The notes under the pieces: model-generated | Database searches by the model: none | What the model saw: only the letters and a program-made list of their open reading frames with translations | Told to the model about the DNA's origin: nothing | Made by a program: the position numbers and the translations under genes | In this document: piece by piece, positions 14,100 through 25,700 of the stretch | Layout of the letters: every line of letters begins with the position of its first letter | Position numbering within the stretch: position 1 is the first letter of the stretch | Origin: Aphelocoma coerulescens | Taxonomy: Eukaryota > Chordata > Aves > Passeriformes > Corvidae | Reading direction: 5' to 3' | Assembly: GCF_041296385.1 (NCBI RefSeq) | Contig: NC_091022.1 | Span: forward strand, 19,053,967 to 19,117,966 | Length of the DNA stretch: 64,000 nucleotides

Positions 14100-16960
14100 A
14101 TGTGGGGAGAAAGAAAAAGAATACACTTTAAGAATGAGTTCCAAGAACAACATTTTCTAGGGCACTACTATAAAATACCTTGTAAATGTACCACATTTTT
14201 GAGCAAAGGTTTTTAGCAAATTCTAGTAGCTAATACAAATTAAAAAAAAAAATCAGATTTTCCTCTTACAGTCAAAACCACTTACCAAGAAAAATGTTTA
14301 CAGCACCTGCTGCAGATTCCCTCTGGTTAAGCCCTCTGCCCTTCTGCACCATTAAGATTCTGGCTAACTGGTCAGCACCCACTTCCCTCCCCAGATTACT
14401 GCCCCACATTTCCTCTTTGTAAAAGTTCCCTGACTACAAAGGATAACATACTGCCAGGCAGCTATCCCTGAGACAAGGCTTTATGGCTAGATTATTAGCG
14501 ACAGTAGGCATAAATCTGCAGGTAGTCGATCTGATCTGCATATTGACTAATGAATTCCCTGCAAGCAGGGAATAATATCACACACACTCATGCACAAATA
14601 GATCTTCCTTCTAAAAGTAACCTTTAGAAGTTTTACTAAACTAACTTCTTCCTTATACTCCAAACTAAACAGCTGCAGGGGCTGTTCATTGTATGGATGC
14701 ATTTAAAAAGTTACTTGAGAAGAGAAGCTATTTTGTTGCTTCTTTTTTTCAAACGTTTAATACAAGGCATAAAAATAATAGTAGGTGCACCAAATTTGGT
14801 CTATGTGCACTCATGTCAAAGTCCACTTCCCATAAGCTACCTTGTCCCAGCCCTTGCATTAATAAAACTCCACAAATTTTCATAGAGATACTTTGGGATC
14901 AGCAAGACATCTTCATAGCTGTCAGGGTAAATCAGCAAAATAGCTCTTCATCTCTTCACAAGATCTGAGCTTCTGACACATCACTGCACTGACATATCTC
15001 CAGCAGAACATGCTTTCAATATTTACAGGAAAGGGTTGCCTGCAGTAACCAACCAAGCAGGAGAAGTTCATTTATACCCTTAAATAGCAGAGACTGGCTT
15101 CCTGAATAAGGAAGTCTTATGTAAATAAACACATTTCACAATTCAACACATGGAGTGAATAACAAGTTTTTGTCTGCCTCAGGATTAAGGCAAGCAAAAA
15201 GTAGGTAAGAGTGTTTATTATCCATTCTGACAAAGAATGATATTTTAGAGAGAAACTGGGTAAATTCAGCACTTATTTGGCATAAAGGCAGGCATAAAAC
15301 TTGCATAGAACTGAACTGCAAAACCTGAAAAAGAAAAAAAAGCTAAAGAAATTAAAGTGCATTAATTCTTATTGGGCTGGGGTATCTGTCAACAGCTAAG
15401 AATGAATAAGGAAAAACACCAAAAACATTGTGCAAGTTACAAAACTGTCTGTAAGAACCTCCATAATTAAAGCTGGGAAACTCCTGTGAACTTTGGCCTG
15501 TAACAGCAAAACTAACAGCAACTCTCAGAGTAACCAGCAACAAATATATAAACAATTTGAGATGTAAACTAAAATTCAGGGCAAGAAACAAATCTTTCTC
15601 ATAACAAAATATACGTAAGTAATGCAATGGGGACTAAAGTCAGTCAAAGTTCAAGATTCCAAATACTCGTTCCTTTGGAAGAAACCTTGATTCTATTAAA
15701 CTCATTTTTTGCTTCTATCCCAAACCAAGCACTGTGAAGGAGTGTTCACTACGTGGATCCATTTTAAGAACAATGTCAATGCAGCAACTTCTGTGTTGCC
15801 TTTTTCAAATATTTTGTACAAGAACTAGAACAAAACATGAACCCAAGTTAACACCCAAGAAGCTGCCCTAGTTTGCTGTCAGAGGCTAATGGGTAACAGT
15901 GGGGAATTTTTGAAAAGAAGAAAGCATTAGCCCCATGAGACACACATAGGAAATTGTATGGTTCTGGCACCTGGAAATTCCATGGCATCCTTCCATTTTC
16001 TACAATCTTTTGAGCAGTGGGAATAATCAGTTGCTACTTGTTGTCCCTTGCCCTTAAAAATGTTCCCAGGGCACATAACTAAGATATTTACACTACCTCC
16101 CTTCACTCCTTACACATGCCTATGCTCTAGTGTGCACAAAACTGGACAATATTTCAGCAGAGTCCATCAGCATGGCCCACGCCCTTTCCATGTACTGCTC
16201 CATCTGTCTCCACACACTTCTGGTAACTGTCTTTTGAGTACAAATGTCTGTATCAGCAATTGCCTCCATTTGCAGTATTGGAAAGCAGTAGCCCAATCAT
16301 GTAATTAGTGACACTTCAGAATATTAAGCCTATTCTCAGTGGAATGGAAAACGTAGCAGACTATACCTTTCAGCCCTGGGAGCTGGGGCTATTAAAGTTA
16401 CTTGACCTTACAGTTTTATCTGTTCAAGCTGTTCAAAACAAAAATCCAAGTCCAAAGAAATAGAAAAACAGCTTTTTCTTTGAGTTTTTCTAGGAAAAAA
16501 AAAAAAATCTAATCATGTAACCAGAGCTTTTTTGGGGAGGGAAAAAAAAAAGAAATAAAAGGGAAAAAAATTAGCCACTTGTATTTGCAATTGAAGAAAA
16601 TACATCACTTTTTCATCAAGGTTTCACTTGCATCTTGGCCATCTTTCACAAGGAAAGCATCTGATTTTATCCGCTGACAGGGTGTAATGTGGCACTGCTG
16701 CAGTGAAGACAGCCACAAAAGTGCATTGAAAAGCATTAAGTGGTTTAAATAGGGAAATGTTTACAGCAAAGACTGAATCTTGATGGAGCAGGAGATAGTC
16801 ACCTTTCCCTTGTCAAAATTAGACTCATAGGTATTTTTGATGGGGAATCAACACCTGTTAGAAGTTGTAGCTATTTATTTCTATTTTTTAATGGAACTGG
16901 GAGCCTGCATGTCAAGATGAATGAAATCTACAGATGCAAAATGCAGAATAAACCCCCAGG
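14100..16960 (-). other. PRKACB: PRKACB long intron, AT-rich
   Basis: This is intronic sequence with short A runs (for example near 16495-16507 and 16541-16550). I see no exon with both splice signals, no RNA gene and no recognisable transposon. Confidence 0.6.
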
Positions 16961-16964
16961 GCAA

Positions 16965-17036
16965 AGAAAAAACCCCAAGCCTAAAAACAACCACCATCCC
17001 CCAAAAAACCCACACCAGTAAAGAAACAAAAAACCG
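16965..17036. repeat. A/C-rich low-complexity tract
   Basis: The plus strand here is almost only A and C, with runs such as AAAAAACCC and CCCCCAAAAAACCC; the minus (sense) strand is therefore G/T-rich. Similar tracts lie near 10090-10195, 11550-11600, 20540-20600, 43245-43290, 43371-43415, 53000-53060 and 53320-53385. Confidence 0.7.
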
Positions 17037-17269
17037 ATGCAATTGTTGAGGTTACGAACTATTATAATGTCTTTCTCACCTAGCTTATGTGAAATTTATT
17101 CCTTTTCTGACTCAATCATAAGAGAATATCCAAACCAAAATCACCCAAAATTCAACATTCACAGAGCTGATTTCCACAAATCTCAATTCCTGTGGAGGCT
17201 ACACCTAATGGTAAGAGAAACAGGAAAACATGATGGAAGAGCCAGCCTGGTAACAAGTGGTGAAAAGCA

Positions 17270-17575
17270 GAGACTTTCAGACCCCAGGAGAGACCTCTCC
17301 ACGAGCAGACGAGGCGGCCGCATGACATGGAGGAAGTGCAGGGAGGCTGTCACTTCCCCCCGCTTCCCCCAGAGGCTGAGCAAGGGCAGGTGGTGGCGGG
17401 GATGTCGGGATGCCACTGCGTCCCTGAGGGGCAAGTGCAGGCTGGCCGTGGGCCCGTCTGGCTACACCAAGTCCCCACCAGGTCCATGCTGTGCTCCTAC
17501 CTGCCAGCACCCCTGCAGGGATGTGGGGAGCACCCAGCAGGGGCTGGGACACCACTTTCAGGGGCAGCCTGCATT
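17270..17575. other. GC-rich island inside the AT-rich intron, origin unknown
   Basis: About 300 bp is strongly GC-enriched and contains several CpGs and a GCGGCCGC site near 17310. Open frames of 183 codons (plus) and 184 codons (minus) cross it in opposite directions, but neither shows a recognisable domain. The minus-strand frame is Pro/Ala/Gly-rich, as expected from translating GC-rich DNA. Possible explanations are an old mobile element, an orphan CpG island or an enhancer. I cannot assign it. Confidence 0.4.
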
Positions 17576-17599
17576 TAGGTTTACTTAAACAGCCATGAA

Positions 17600-18760
17600 T
17601 GATGCTGTACCACAAATCTCCATCATGTACGTACAAAGTATTGAAACACTGTCTTAATAACTGTATCAGTTTTGACATCTGTACTTTGTACACCAAGGAA
17701 ATGACAGCCACACTTTCCATTCTGGGGAAGATGACCTCAACACATTTGTATGAGATAAGTATAGACAAGCTGATATTAGATAAGGCAGTGGGATAACTCC
17801 TCCCAGTCTTTATCTCATGCCATATACACAAGAGAAATCTTTGTAAAAATGGTCCTTTAAATTTGTAGGATTAAGCAAAACCACACGGACACACATGCAC
17901 ACAAACCCCACATCCATGATTAACTGCTCTTTCTTTTCAAAAAAACTCTGTCTCAAGTCATTTTCCAAAGCTCCAGACTATCTGAAACAAAAAGGCATCA
18001 TTTTGGAAACTAGCATATTTGGGCTTTTTGCAAACAATTTTCAAAGGGTATCTTTTTCTAAGGAAACAAATTCACAGAGTATATATTTAAAAAACAACTT
18101 TCAATAATATTACAAGTAAGAATATAGCACTTCATAACTCCATTATATTCAAAGTACCTTATAATAAGTAATCAAGGTGGTTTTGGAAAGTAAATACCTG
18201 CCTGATAAGTTTACTAGATCTATTATAGTATCTCATTTCAAGTGAGACTCCCCTCCCTTACTTCCATGAATGACCTCAACTATTCTGCCATCCCAGCATT
18301 TAGAAGACTAAAAATTATAGCAGAATAAGCTGGTTCAGATGAAAAACAACAAAAGCCTAATCAGAATTTTTAGGTGATGATTACAATAATTTCAGAAGGC
18401 CTCTCTGATTTGTATCAATTCCCAGAAAATAATTTATTATGAGTGGCACAGAAAATTAAGTGAACAGACATGTATATATTCAATTACAAAATTATCCAAA
18501 TCAGATACTTCCAAAAGAAAGCTTTAAAATAAAATTTAAAACACTAAATACCAGTCATGCAAAGCAAACTGTTTAATAAAAAAACTGCAAATCTTTAAGA
18601 CTAAAAATTTTACACAGAAACCCACAGTGAGTCGATTACAAAAACAAAGAAATCAGCAGTCGATGCAGCTCTGCAGACAAGAAAGGGAAACCTGGTAGAT
18701 TTTCCCTGATTGTGAAGACGGAACAAAAAAACGTGTCAAAAGGGAATAGAAAAGACTTAC
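17600..18760 (-). other. PRKACB: PRKACB long intron
   Basis: This AT-rich intronic sequence has no recognisable gene, RNA or mobile element. Confidence 0.6.
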
Positions 18761-18767
18761 CATTCAT
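18761..18767 (-). CDS. Candidate very short PRKACB alternative first exon (speculative)
   Basis: On the minus strand the sequence GCATGAATG/GTAAGTC has an ATG, one more codon and a final G directly before a strong consensus donor. The single left-over base matches exon 2, so splicing would give Met-Asn-Val-Lys-Glu-Phe and on into the kinase. Mammalian PRKACB is known to use several alternative first exons, some of them very short. An X-box lies about 380 bp upstream. A similar chance ATG-donor pair can be found at 45450, so this is only a candidate. Confidence 0.22.
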
Positions 18768-18779
18768 GCTGAAGAGCTA

Positions 18780-19140
18780 GTTTTCAGAAACATATTGCTC
18801 CAAATATTAATCCAACAGTTGATGAAGTATGTTAATCTCTACCAAATCAGTGCTTCAATCTCTAAACACACTTACACACTAACCAGAAAGAGAGCACACA
18901 GAATCCAGAGAGCTGCTCTTCCTTATGAGCTCCTTGTGATGCAAAAAAACTACAAAGCACAAGATACCAGTAGAATATCAAAATCAATATTCAGGACACG
19001 GGTATTTGGTTTTGCTCATTAACTACTACTGTTCTGACCAATGCTACCTATTCATGTCTAAAGCAACTCAAAATGGCAGGGGAAAAAAGCATGCAAACAC
19101 CAGGAGGGTTTAAGATGTTCTCAATTATATCAAGCACTGG
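18780..19140 (-). other. Intronic sequence between the candidate short exon and an X-box
   Basis: This AT-rich DNA would be the promoter and 5' UTR if the candidate exon at 18761 is real. I see no TATA box at a convincing distance. Confidence 0.35.
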
Positions 19141-19142
19141 TT

Positions 19143-19156
19143 GTTTCCATGGCAAC
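19143..19156 (+). promoter_or_regulatory. Full-consensus RFX X-box motif
   Basis: GTTTCCATGGCAAC fits GTHNYYATRRNAAC at every position. RFX1-4 family factors bind such sites and drive ciliary and neuronal genes. It lies in the PRKACB intron, about 380 bp upstream of the candidate short first exon at 18761. Confidence 0.5.
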
Positions 19157-19159
19157 CTT

Positions 19160-22100
19160 AGACCAGAATTATCTGTTGACTTGTACCCAACTAGTAGTTA
19201 TTCTAAAGCTTTAAGCAATTCATACAGTATGCTCTGTACATTATTTTATATTTCGTATTCATTTTTCTCTCTCTACATACACATATACAAGTAACCATTC
19301 AGCTAAATCTCTATAAATCCTTCTACTGTATTTGGAAGTATATTGGTATTATTTTGAATCAGAGACCAAATGATATTCCCTTGACTGTTCATCACCCATC
19401 CGCTTTCAATTTAAGGACTATGAAGATGGCAGATGCACTAGCGGTGACTCTCCTGACCATTTCAGTTATCCAAGTTGTAGATATTCTTATGCAGATTTGG
19501 AAAACACTTTTACTGGTTCAAGAATTAAGACTCACACTGATCTTCCTGTCTCTACATTCAAAACCAAGCAGCCTCGTTCTCCTTTCCTTTCCCATTTCAA
19601 TTTTACAAAGAGCAACAAGCAACTAAAAAAACAAAGCAAAAATCAAAATGTAGGTTCCATATAGTTGCAAGTGGTCACAGTCAGGACCTCTAAACAAAGA
19701 ATGAAATGCATCGTTCTGATGGCTGCCATCACATTCCTTTCACCCTTGGGCAGTGCAGCACAACTGACCTGGTTACCAGTCCAGGCTGTACCATCACATG
19801 TGTGCTCAGTCAGCTTTTTAAAACAGATTCCAAGGCCCGTGGTGCCCTGCGCTACCTCTGCCCTACTGGACTCTGAGCATATTACAAAACACATTAATTT
19901 CATGCATCAACCAAGTATCCAAGGCAAGTCAGAGAAAGTGTATGCTTTATGTATCAAAATAACAAAGCAAAGATGTTAAGTTTCAAACTCAACCACTGAA
20001 AATCCCCTAAGGCCATAGACCACATGGCAATTTACTCAAACCCACAGCACTGACAACAGCCACCCACAACACAAAGTCCACCCCAAACAGGCAGCAGCTC
20101 CTTCCCCTTCAGCAAACCCAGAGCTTCAGCAGAAACTGCTTGTAAAAGAACAGAATCAGACCTGCTATTGTATTTCATTACAGCAGAAGATATAAATACA
20201 TTAACTTCCTTTTCAAATGGATTCTACCTGAAGCCTAACACAAGAGAAATTCTGACAAGACACTTTCCAATTTTTTTTCAGGAATCAGAGTGCTTTTGCC
20301 TTGAACTTCAAGAGTATTTCATGCTGTCTGCTAAGTAGCTTCATCTAAGACTTTACACTAAGGTTTTAAAGTTGCAGTGACATTGGCAGAATATTTGAGA
20401 ATATTCAAATATCCTTCCAAGACAAACACCAGCATGTTTCTAAACCACTGCTTATTCATTAAACTTTCTGTGAAATTAATCTATAAGCTGAATTCAGCAG
20501 CTCTAGGCAATTCTATGACACTGCACTCTTGGATATAACCCCCCCAGCCCCCCGCAACAAAACAAAATGACCCCCAAACAAACAAAGCAACCAAAACAGA
20601 ATGAACAAACACCTTGTTTCTCTTTCATGTTTTACAAACTATTTTCAGAGGTGATGTATTTTTCTGAAGATCTAATTAGGAGCCAGAAGTAGACAGAAAT
20701 TACTTCCTCCACTGTACTCCTTATGTTCTCTATCACTCTGGCTACAGTGGTAGTAAAATGAGAACCTTTAAATGTGCACTCAGTTCATGGGTACCTACAG
20801 TAATTTAAATTATTATTTTTAAAAAATAATCTAGAGGTTGAAAGTAGAGTTTCAGGATAAAGATTCAGAATTTCACCCCAAAACCAAAGCTACACAGTCA
20901 CCCATAATTCATCTACCAGCTCAGCAACTTCAGCTCAGAAAACTGCATGCAAGTGCTCTGCTTAATTATGACTTAAAATAGCATTCACAGAACAGCCATT
21001 TTCACCATGTTTATCAAGAGACACAACAGTCCATTTCCTCATCAAACATGCCACACTAGGAAGCCTGCCTTACACAGAGGGGGGAAAAACTAGACTTGTA
21101 CACAAACAGGTCGCAATTTGTGAGTGTCAGTGGGTCATTACCATTACTTTCTTCATGTTACATAAACAAAAATGCTTCAGTGTTATTTTTTCAGATAGCT
21201 ATTTACATAAAAAAGAGCTTCTACATAAACACAAGTATGCACCTATTTTTACCAAGCTGAAAATATTATGGAGAAGTGAAAGCTCAGAATTTATGCACTT
21301 TCATCATTTATCTTCCTAACAAAATGAGTCAATTCTTTCCCATCTCATTTGGGAGACCTAGATTTAATCTATTTTAGATCACTGCATTAACACCTTTTTG
21401 TTTCCATGTTTACTGCTTATCCTCTGAGAATAGATTCACTCCCTACTCATATAATATTTTAAATTTCAAGCAAGAAATATAAATACTGATTTTCTTCATG
21501 GTAACACTGTGATGCTAAGCATTTCCAACATGGCCTATCTTCAACTGAAATAATTGTGCTATCTCAAATCCATCAATGAATCTGAAATTTGGAACAAAAT
21601 TATCATAAATTACCATATTGTAACATTTTAAAATGAGTATTTAACCAGAGACAAGAATTGCTTTGCAAAATACTACACAGCTTTAAAATTAAAAAGAAAA
21701 TCAAATGTCATTTTTTTTAAGATTGTGATTTTTTGGAAATCTCTTCTATTACTCCAAATACAATCATGAAAACTTTAATCCATACAAATAATACTGTAAA
21801 ATGTTCACTAACTAAGAAATTCAAGCTAATCAGCATTCCCACACTAAGTTAATATCAAACACAATTTTATATTGTTTACCACTATATAGAGTGTTTCTGA
21901 TGTATATATCCCTTAAAATAAAACTATGAATTATGAAAATCCCTATAATTAGAAGTTTAATCTGTGTAGCAGTGTCTGCCTATTTCAAAGTTTGAACATT
22001 CTAGTCTTTAGTTAGTCTTCTATTTCTGCTGAACTCGCTGATTTAATCTGAAAATGAAAGAAGTAATTCAGAAGAACTGGGGTGGGGCTTGCCAAAACAA

Positions 22101-22270
22101 GTCAACTGTGTTTTGAAAGAAAAGAAGGAAAGAGGGATAAATTCTCTTGCCAGCCACCAGCCCATGAACCAGCCCCCATCTCCCCCTGCCTGATGCAATA
22201 TGGTCTTCCCATTAATACCTTTAGGTAATGAATTATAAAATTGCCCCAGAACATATCCACCCCAACATCA
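19160..22270 (-). other. PRKACB: PRKACB long intron downstream of the Cbeta2 exon
   Basis: This AT-rich intronic DNA has one A/C-rich tract near 20540-20600. Several open frames of up to 104 codons overlap on opposite strands near 19650-19980 and have no recognisable features. I see no supported gene. Confidence 0.6.
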
Positions 22271-22345
22271 GTGGTCACACTTCATTCACAAGGTAAACCA
22301 CAGAGCAAACACCTATAAAAGAAACAAACCCCTCCCCACACTTAC

Positions 22346-22532
22346 TTGTTTCGTCCCACTGGACAGTGAACTCAGAGCACCGCTGGCTCTCATCTTCCAG
22401 AGCCGCTCTCTGCTCATGTGCACCATTCTTGGAGTGCCTATGGAAGAGGCGATTAGCGAACCCTTCCAGTCTCTGCAGCGCCGTGGCTGTCCCCGTGCCC
22501 TGGTTACAAGGGACCTCCTTGTGCCCTACCAT
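22346..22532 (-). CDS. PRKACB: PRKACB alternative first exon, Cbeta2-type N-terminus
   Basis: The exon starts at the ATG at 22532-22530 and encodes 62 residues plus one base, beginning MVGHKEVPCNQGTGTATALQ and containing LEGFANRLFHRHSK. I recognise this as the long N-terminus of PKA Cbeta2: the mammalian form has the same length up to the CNQ motif and shares LEGFA-RLFHRHSK. An in-frame TAG sits directly before the ATG, which fixes the start. The exon ends GAAACA-A at a GTAAGTG donor; the final A joins TG of exon 2 to make the Met of MKEF, as in mammals. This form lacks the Gly myristoylation site. In mammals Cbeta2 is enriched in immune and neural cells. Reading on past the donor adds only chance residues. 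Confidence 0.93.
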
Positions 22533-22740
22533 CTACACACACCAGCAACTCTCACAAAAGCAAAAGAGAAAACATCTGAAGGCAGCTGGACGACCCAGCG
22601 CCACTAAGAGCTATGCATGTGTCGGGCTTCCTGCCTGCAATGTTTGCTAACCACGACTCTCTTCTACTTCCTGTTAAGGAAAGCTCTGTGATGTAGCGGT
22701 TTATTCAGTGAAAAGTCTCTTTTCATGCAAATTGAAAAGT
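22533..22740 (-). promoter_or_regulatory. PRKACB: Probable Cbeta2 promoter / 5' UTR with ETS and RUNX motifs
   Basis: This is the sequence directly upstream of the Cbeta2 ATG. An ETS core (ACAGGAAGT, minus strand, 22666-22674) and a RUNX-type site (TCGTGGTT, minus strand, 22649-22656) lie about 10 bp apart and 117-142 bp from the ATG. There is no clear TATA box and only mild GC enrichment, so this promoter is of a different class from the CpG-island promoter. The transcription start cannot be fixed from sequence. Confidence 0.5.
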
Positions 22741-25700
22741 GTTTTGTTTTTTAAAAACAAGCAATAATTTGTCTAGCATGTGTTCTCATAGCTTTTTAAT
22801 GCATTACACTTCATATTTAAATACACATTTTATGTTAGAGTATTACAAACAGCCTGTTCAGAAGTAAAGATTAGAAAGTAGATAGATATTTTTTTAATTT
22901 ACCACAACCATGTGTGAAAAAACCCAAAAGTAACTATTCTGCAGCTCCACCCCTGTTATTAAGATGGAGGACTACATCATCACAGCAAACATAACCAGCT
23001 GGAATCTAATCATTAGTAAACTCATGCTTTCAACTAATCAACTACCTAAGCAAGGAAGTTACTGGCAAACACTACTTATTTTATAAAACTTATTTTATTA
23101 CTGGAGGGAAAAAATGTATTGTTTTCCTCCTTTGTGAAAAAAATCAGTGAAGAAGTTGAATTCTATCACACATTTAAACACAACTGCATTTTACTTTTTC
23201 AAACTTGGTTCTACTTTGTGAATGAACCAAATGCATTTAACTTTTTACTGATAAGATTTCATTCTTTCACAAGTAATTTTACTATTTTCAATTGTGGAGT
23301 ACTCTAGATAGTATAATTTTTAATGCCACAAAATAAAAGGAAAATAAATTGAAAGCTGCATTTAACATTATATTAATTTGCAAATTATGTAATTTTGCAT
23401 GCTTACAATGGGTAATACTAAATATTCATTTTTGTGAAAATGGAAACACATACATTTCTGCACATCTACAATGTGCCTTCTTAAAAATTTAGGCTATTCT
23501 TAAGGAAGATTGAAATATCTTTTCCACAATCTGTCTCCTGTCTTACAGTCAACACGTGTTAAAGACATACCTCTCATTTTTCACCACCATACTTCTCACT
23601 GCATAGTTTTCAAATGTCAGCAGATACCCACCCTTGGACATTATATAACCATTTCATAACAGCCCCGTGCCTCAGAAAAAAACCCTCATGCTGACAAACT
23701 GCCCATTGCAATGATTAAACAATAAAAATGCCGACAGACAGACTTTACAAATTTGGCTACATTCTTCCTCATGGGCACTGCTACAGTTGTGATCAGCCTC
23801 AGCCAGCACAACTCATTTTATTTCTAGACTCTACACAAAGCCCAGGAATGCCCTGTGCTTTCAGGCTCCAGATACTCTGGAAATGTAACTTCTTTCGCCA
23901 GCCCCTGTTCAAAATTTGGAACCAACTGTCTTAATGTTTACATTCTGCACAGCCATCTGCCAATTTGGGTCAGCATCAGCTGTCTTGGTGGTGACTAGGG
24001 GGCTCTTCCATCAGGGTCTGGTGCTACAGCCTTCCCTGGATGCCACCTCATGCCTTCCAGCCTTTCACCTGCTCTATTCCAAGACCAATTATGACATCCA
24101 CAACATCCCATTGGTTCAAGGCTCTGCTGCCAGAAACAAGAGGTAGTGAAGATCATGAGGATCTGTTTGCCTTACCAGGGGTCACAAATAGGCAGAGATG
24201 CAATATTACACGCCATACATAACCAAACACTTTAAAACAGAGTAAGGCCATGCACCTCTCACACAACAATATAAAAAATACTTAAGACAACATCAAGATG
24301 CTTATTCCCTGCATGGTGAACTTCCTGGAGCTGAAGAGCCTCTCTGGAATTGTACAGATGTGCTCCCCCTGTAGCTCACTGCAAGTCTTTGGACATTGAG
24401 GGAATCTTTCCAAGAGATTCATATTCTCTCTAATTTTGGCTGTTTTCTCCAGTAAACAAAGCTACCTTGTATGATGGCGTGCTTATCTTGTCTCTCTCCT
24501 CTCCCATGGTTCTGAGCCTTTACACTACTGTCATCTTATCTTTCACACAGGTCTTCAGCTAAACCATTTTGTTTCCCTGATCTGAAAGACAGTAACTAAC
24601 AAAATTCACATTATGTAAGTTAGAGTCTGCCAGCCATCTTGAGTCCACGGAGAGATGTGGAAACTGCCAAAGAGCAACTCTGCCCACCAAACTTCAGAGC
24701 TTTCAATGCACCCAAATGTCTGACCTGGACAGTTGAGTTAGGAGCCAGAAATAAGAATCATAAATACTCATCCTCTGACATTGCAGAAGTAAGTGGTTTA
24801 AAAACCAAAAAGGAATTGTTAGAAGAAATCCTAAGAGAAAGCCTGAATTTGCCAGAATTTTATGAACTACTGCCAATGTACACAGTTACAGAAGTTCTGC
24901 ACACATAAAACATGAAAAGAAAGTGCTGGTCACATTTTCACAGATAGTAATACACTTTCCTAACCTAGGAAATTCTTGGCATTGACTGGCATTGCCCACT
25001 GACAATACAAAAAGCTACATACAAACCCACATCCCACATGGCTTTCAGTGTTTTCACACGAAGTCCATGATTTTTAAAGGCAGAACTTCCTATTTCCTTC
25101 TACTTAACCTTCTATCTTATTGACTCACTGATCTTCCAATTAATTATTACACCAAGTAATTTATATGCTATAGACGAAGAACAGAATGCAAAACAGAATC
25201 TGAAATTTCTGTTCTGTAAGAGGTAACGAAGTTCCAATTTCTTGCAGCCAAAGTCAACACTGAAATGTTAATTTCCTTTAGACAGAAATTTTATTTTTGC
25301 TATCTTCTGGCCACCAAATCTTGGCAAAATTTTAAAACACATAAAAAAACTCAGAGCGGTAAGACATTCAACTTTGAATTTGAATATTGCATGTGCAAAT
25401 TCTGCTATTTTGATAAATAGCATTTCAGTAAAAATTCTCCCATAATTTTATAAAAAACTCCATCATGACGATAGCCAAGGACAAGGGCTAACATAGCGGT
25501 CTCCATAGCTGATAAAGGCAACAAAGCCTTTACACTTTTCCTGATGGCCAGCCCATGACCTTGGGCAGATTTCCCAGGGGCTGATGCCCTGTGGCATGTT
25601 ACAACACACAGCACTATAACCCAGACACAGACCTTCCAGCTCCCTGCTGAAAAAGAATCTACCAGGTAGCTACACGGACAATTTATTGTTTTTAATGATC

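Noticed and set aside
22366..22650. Plus-strand open frames of 94 and 63 codons over the Cbeta2 exon
   Set aside because: They are antisense shadows of a real exon on the minus strand.
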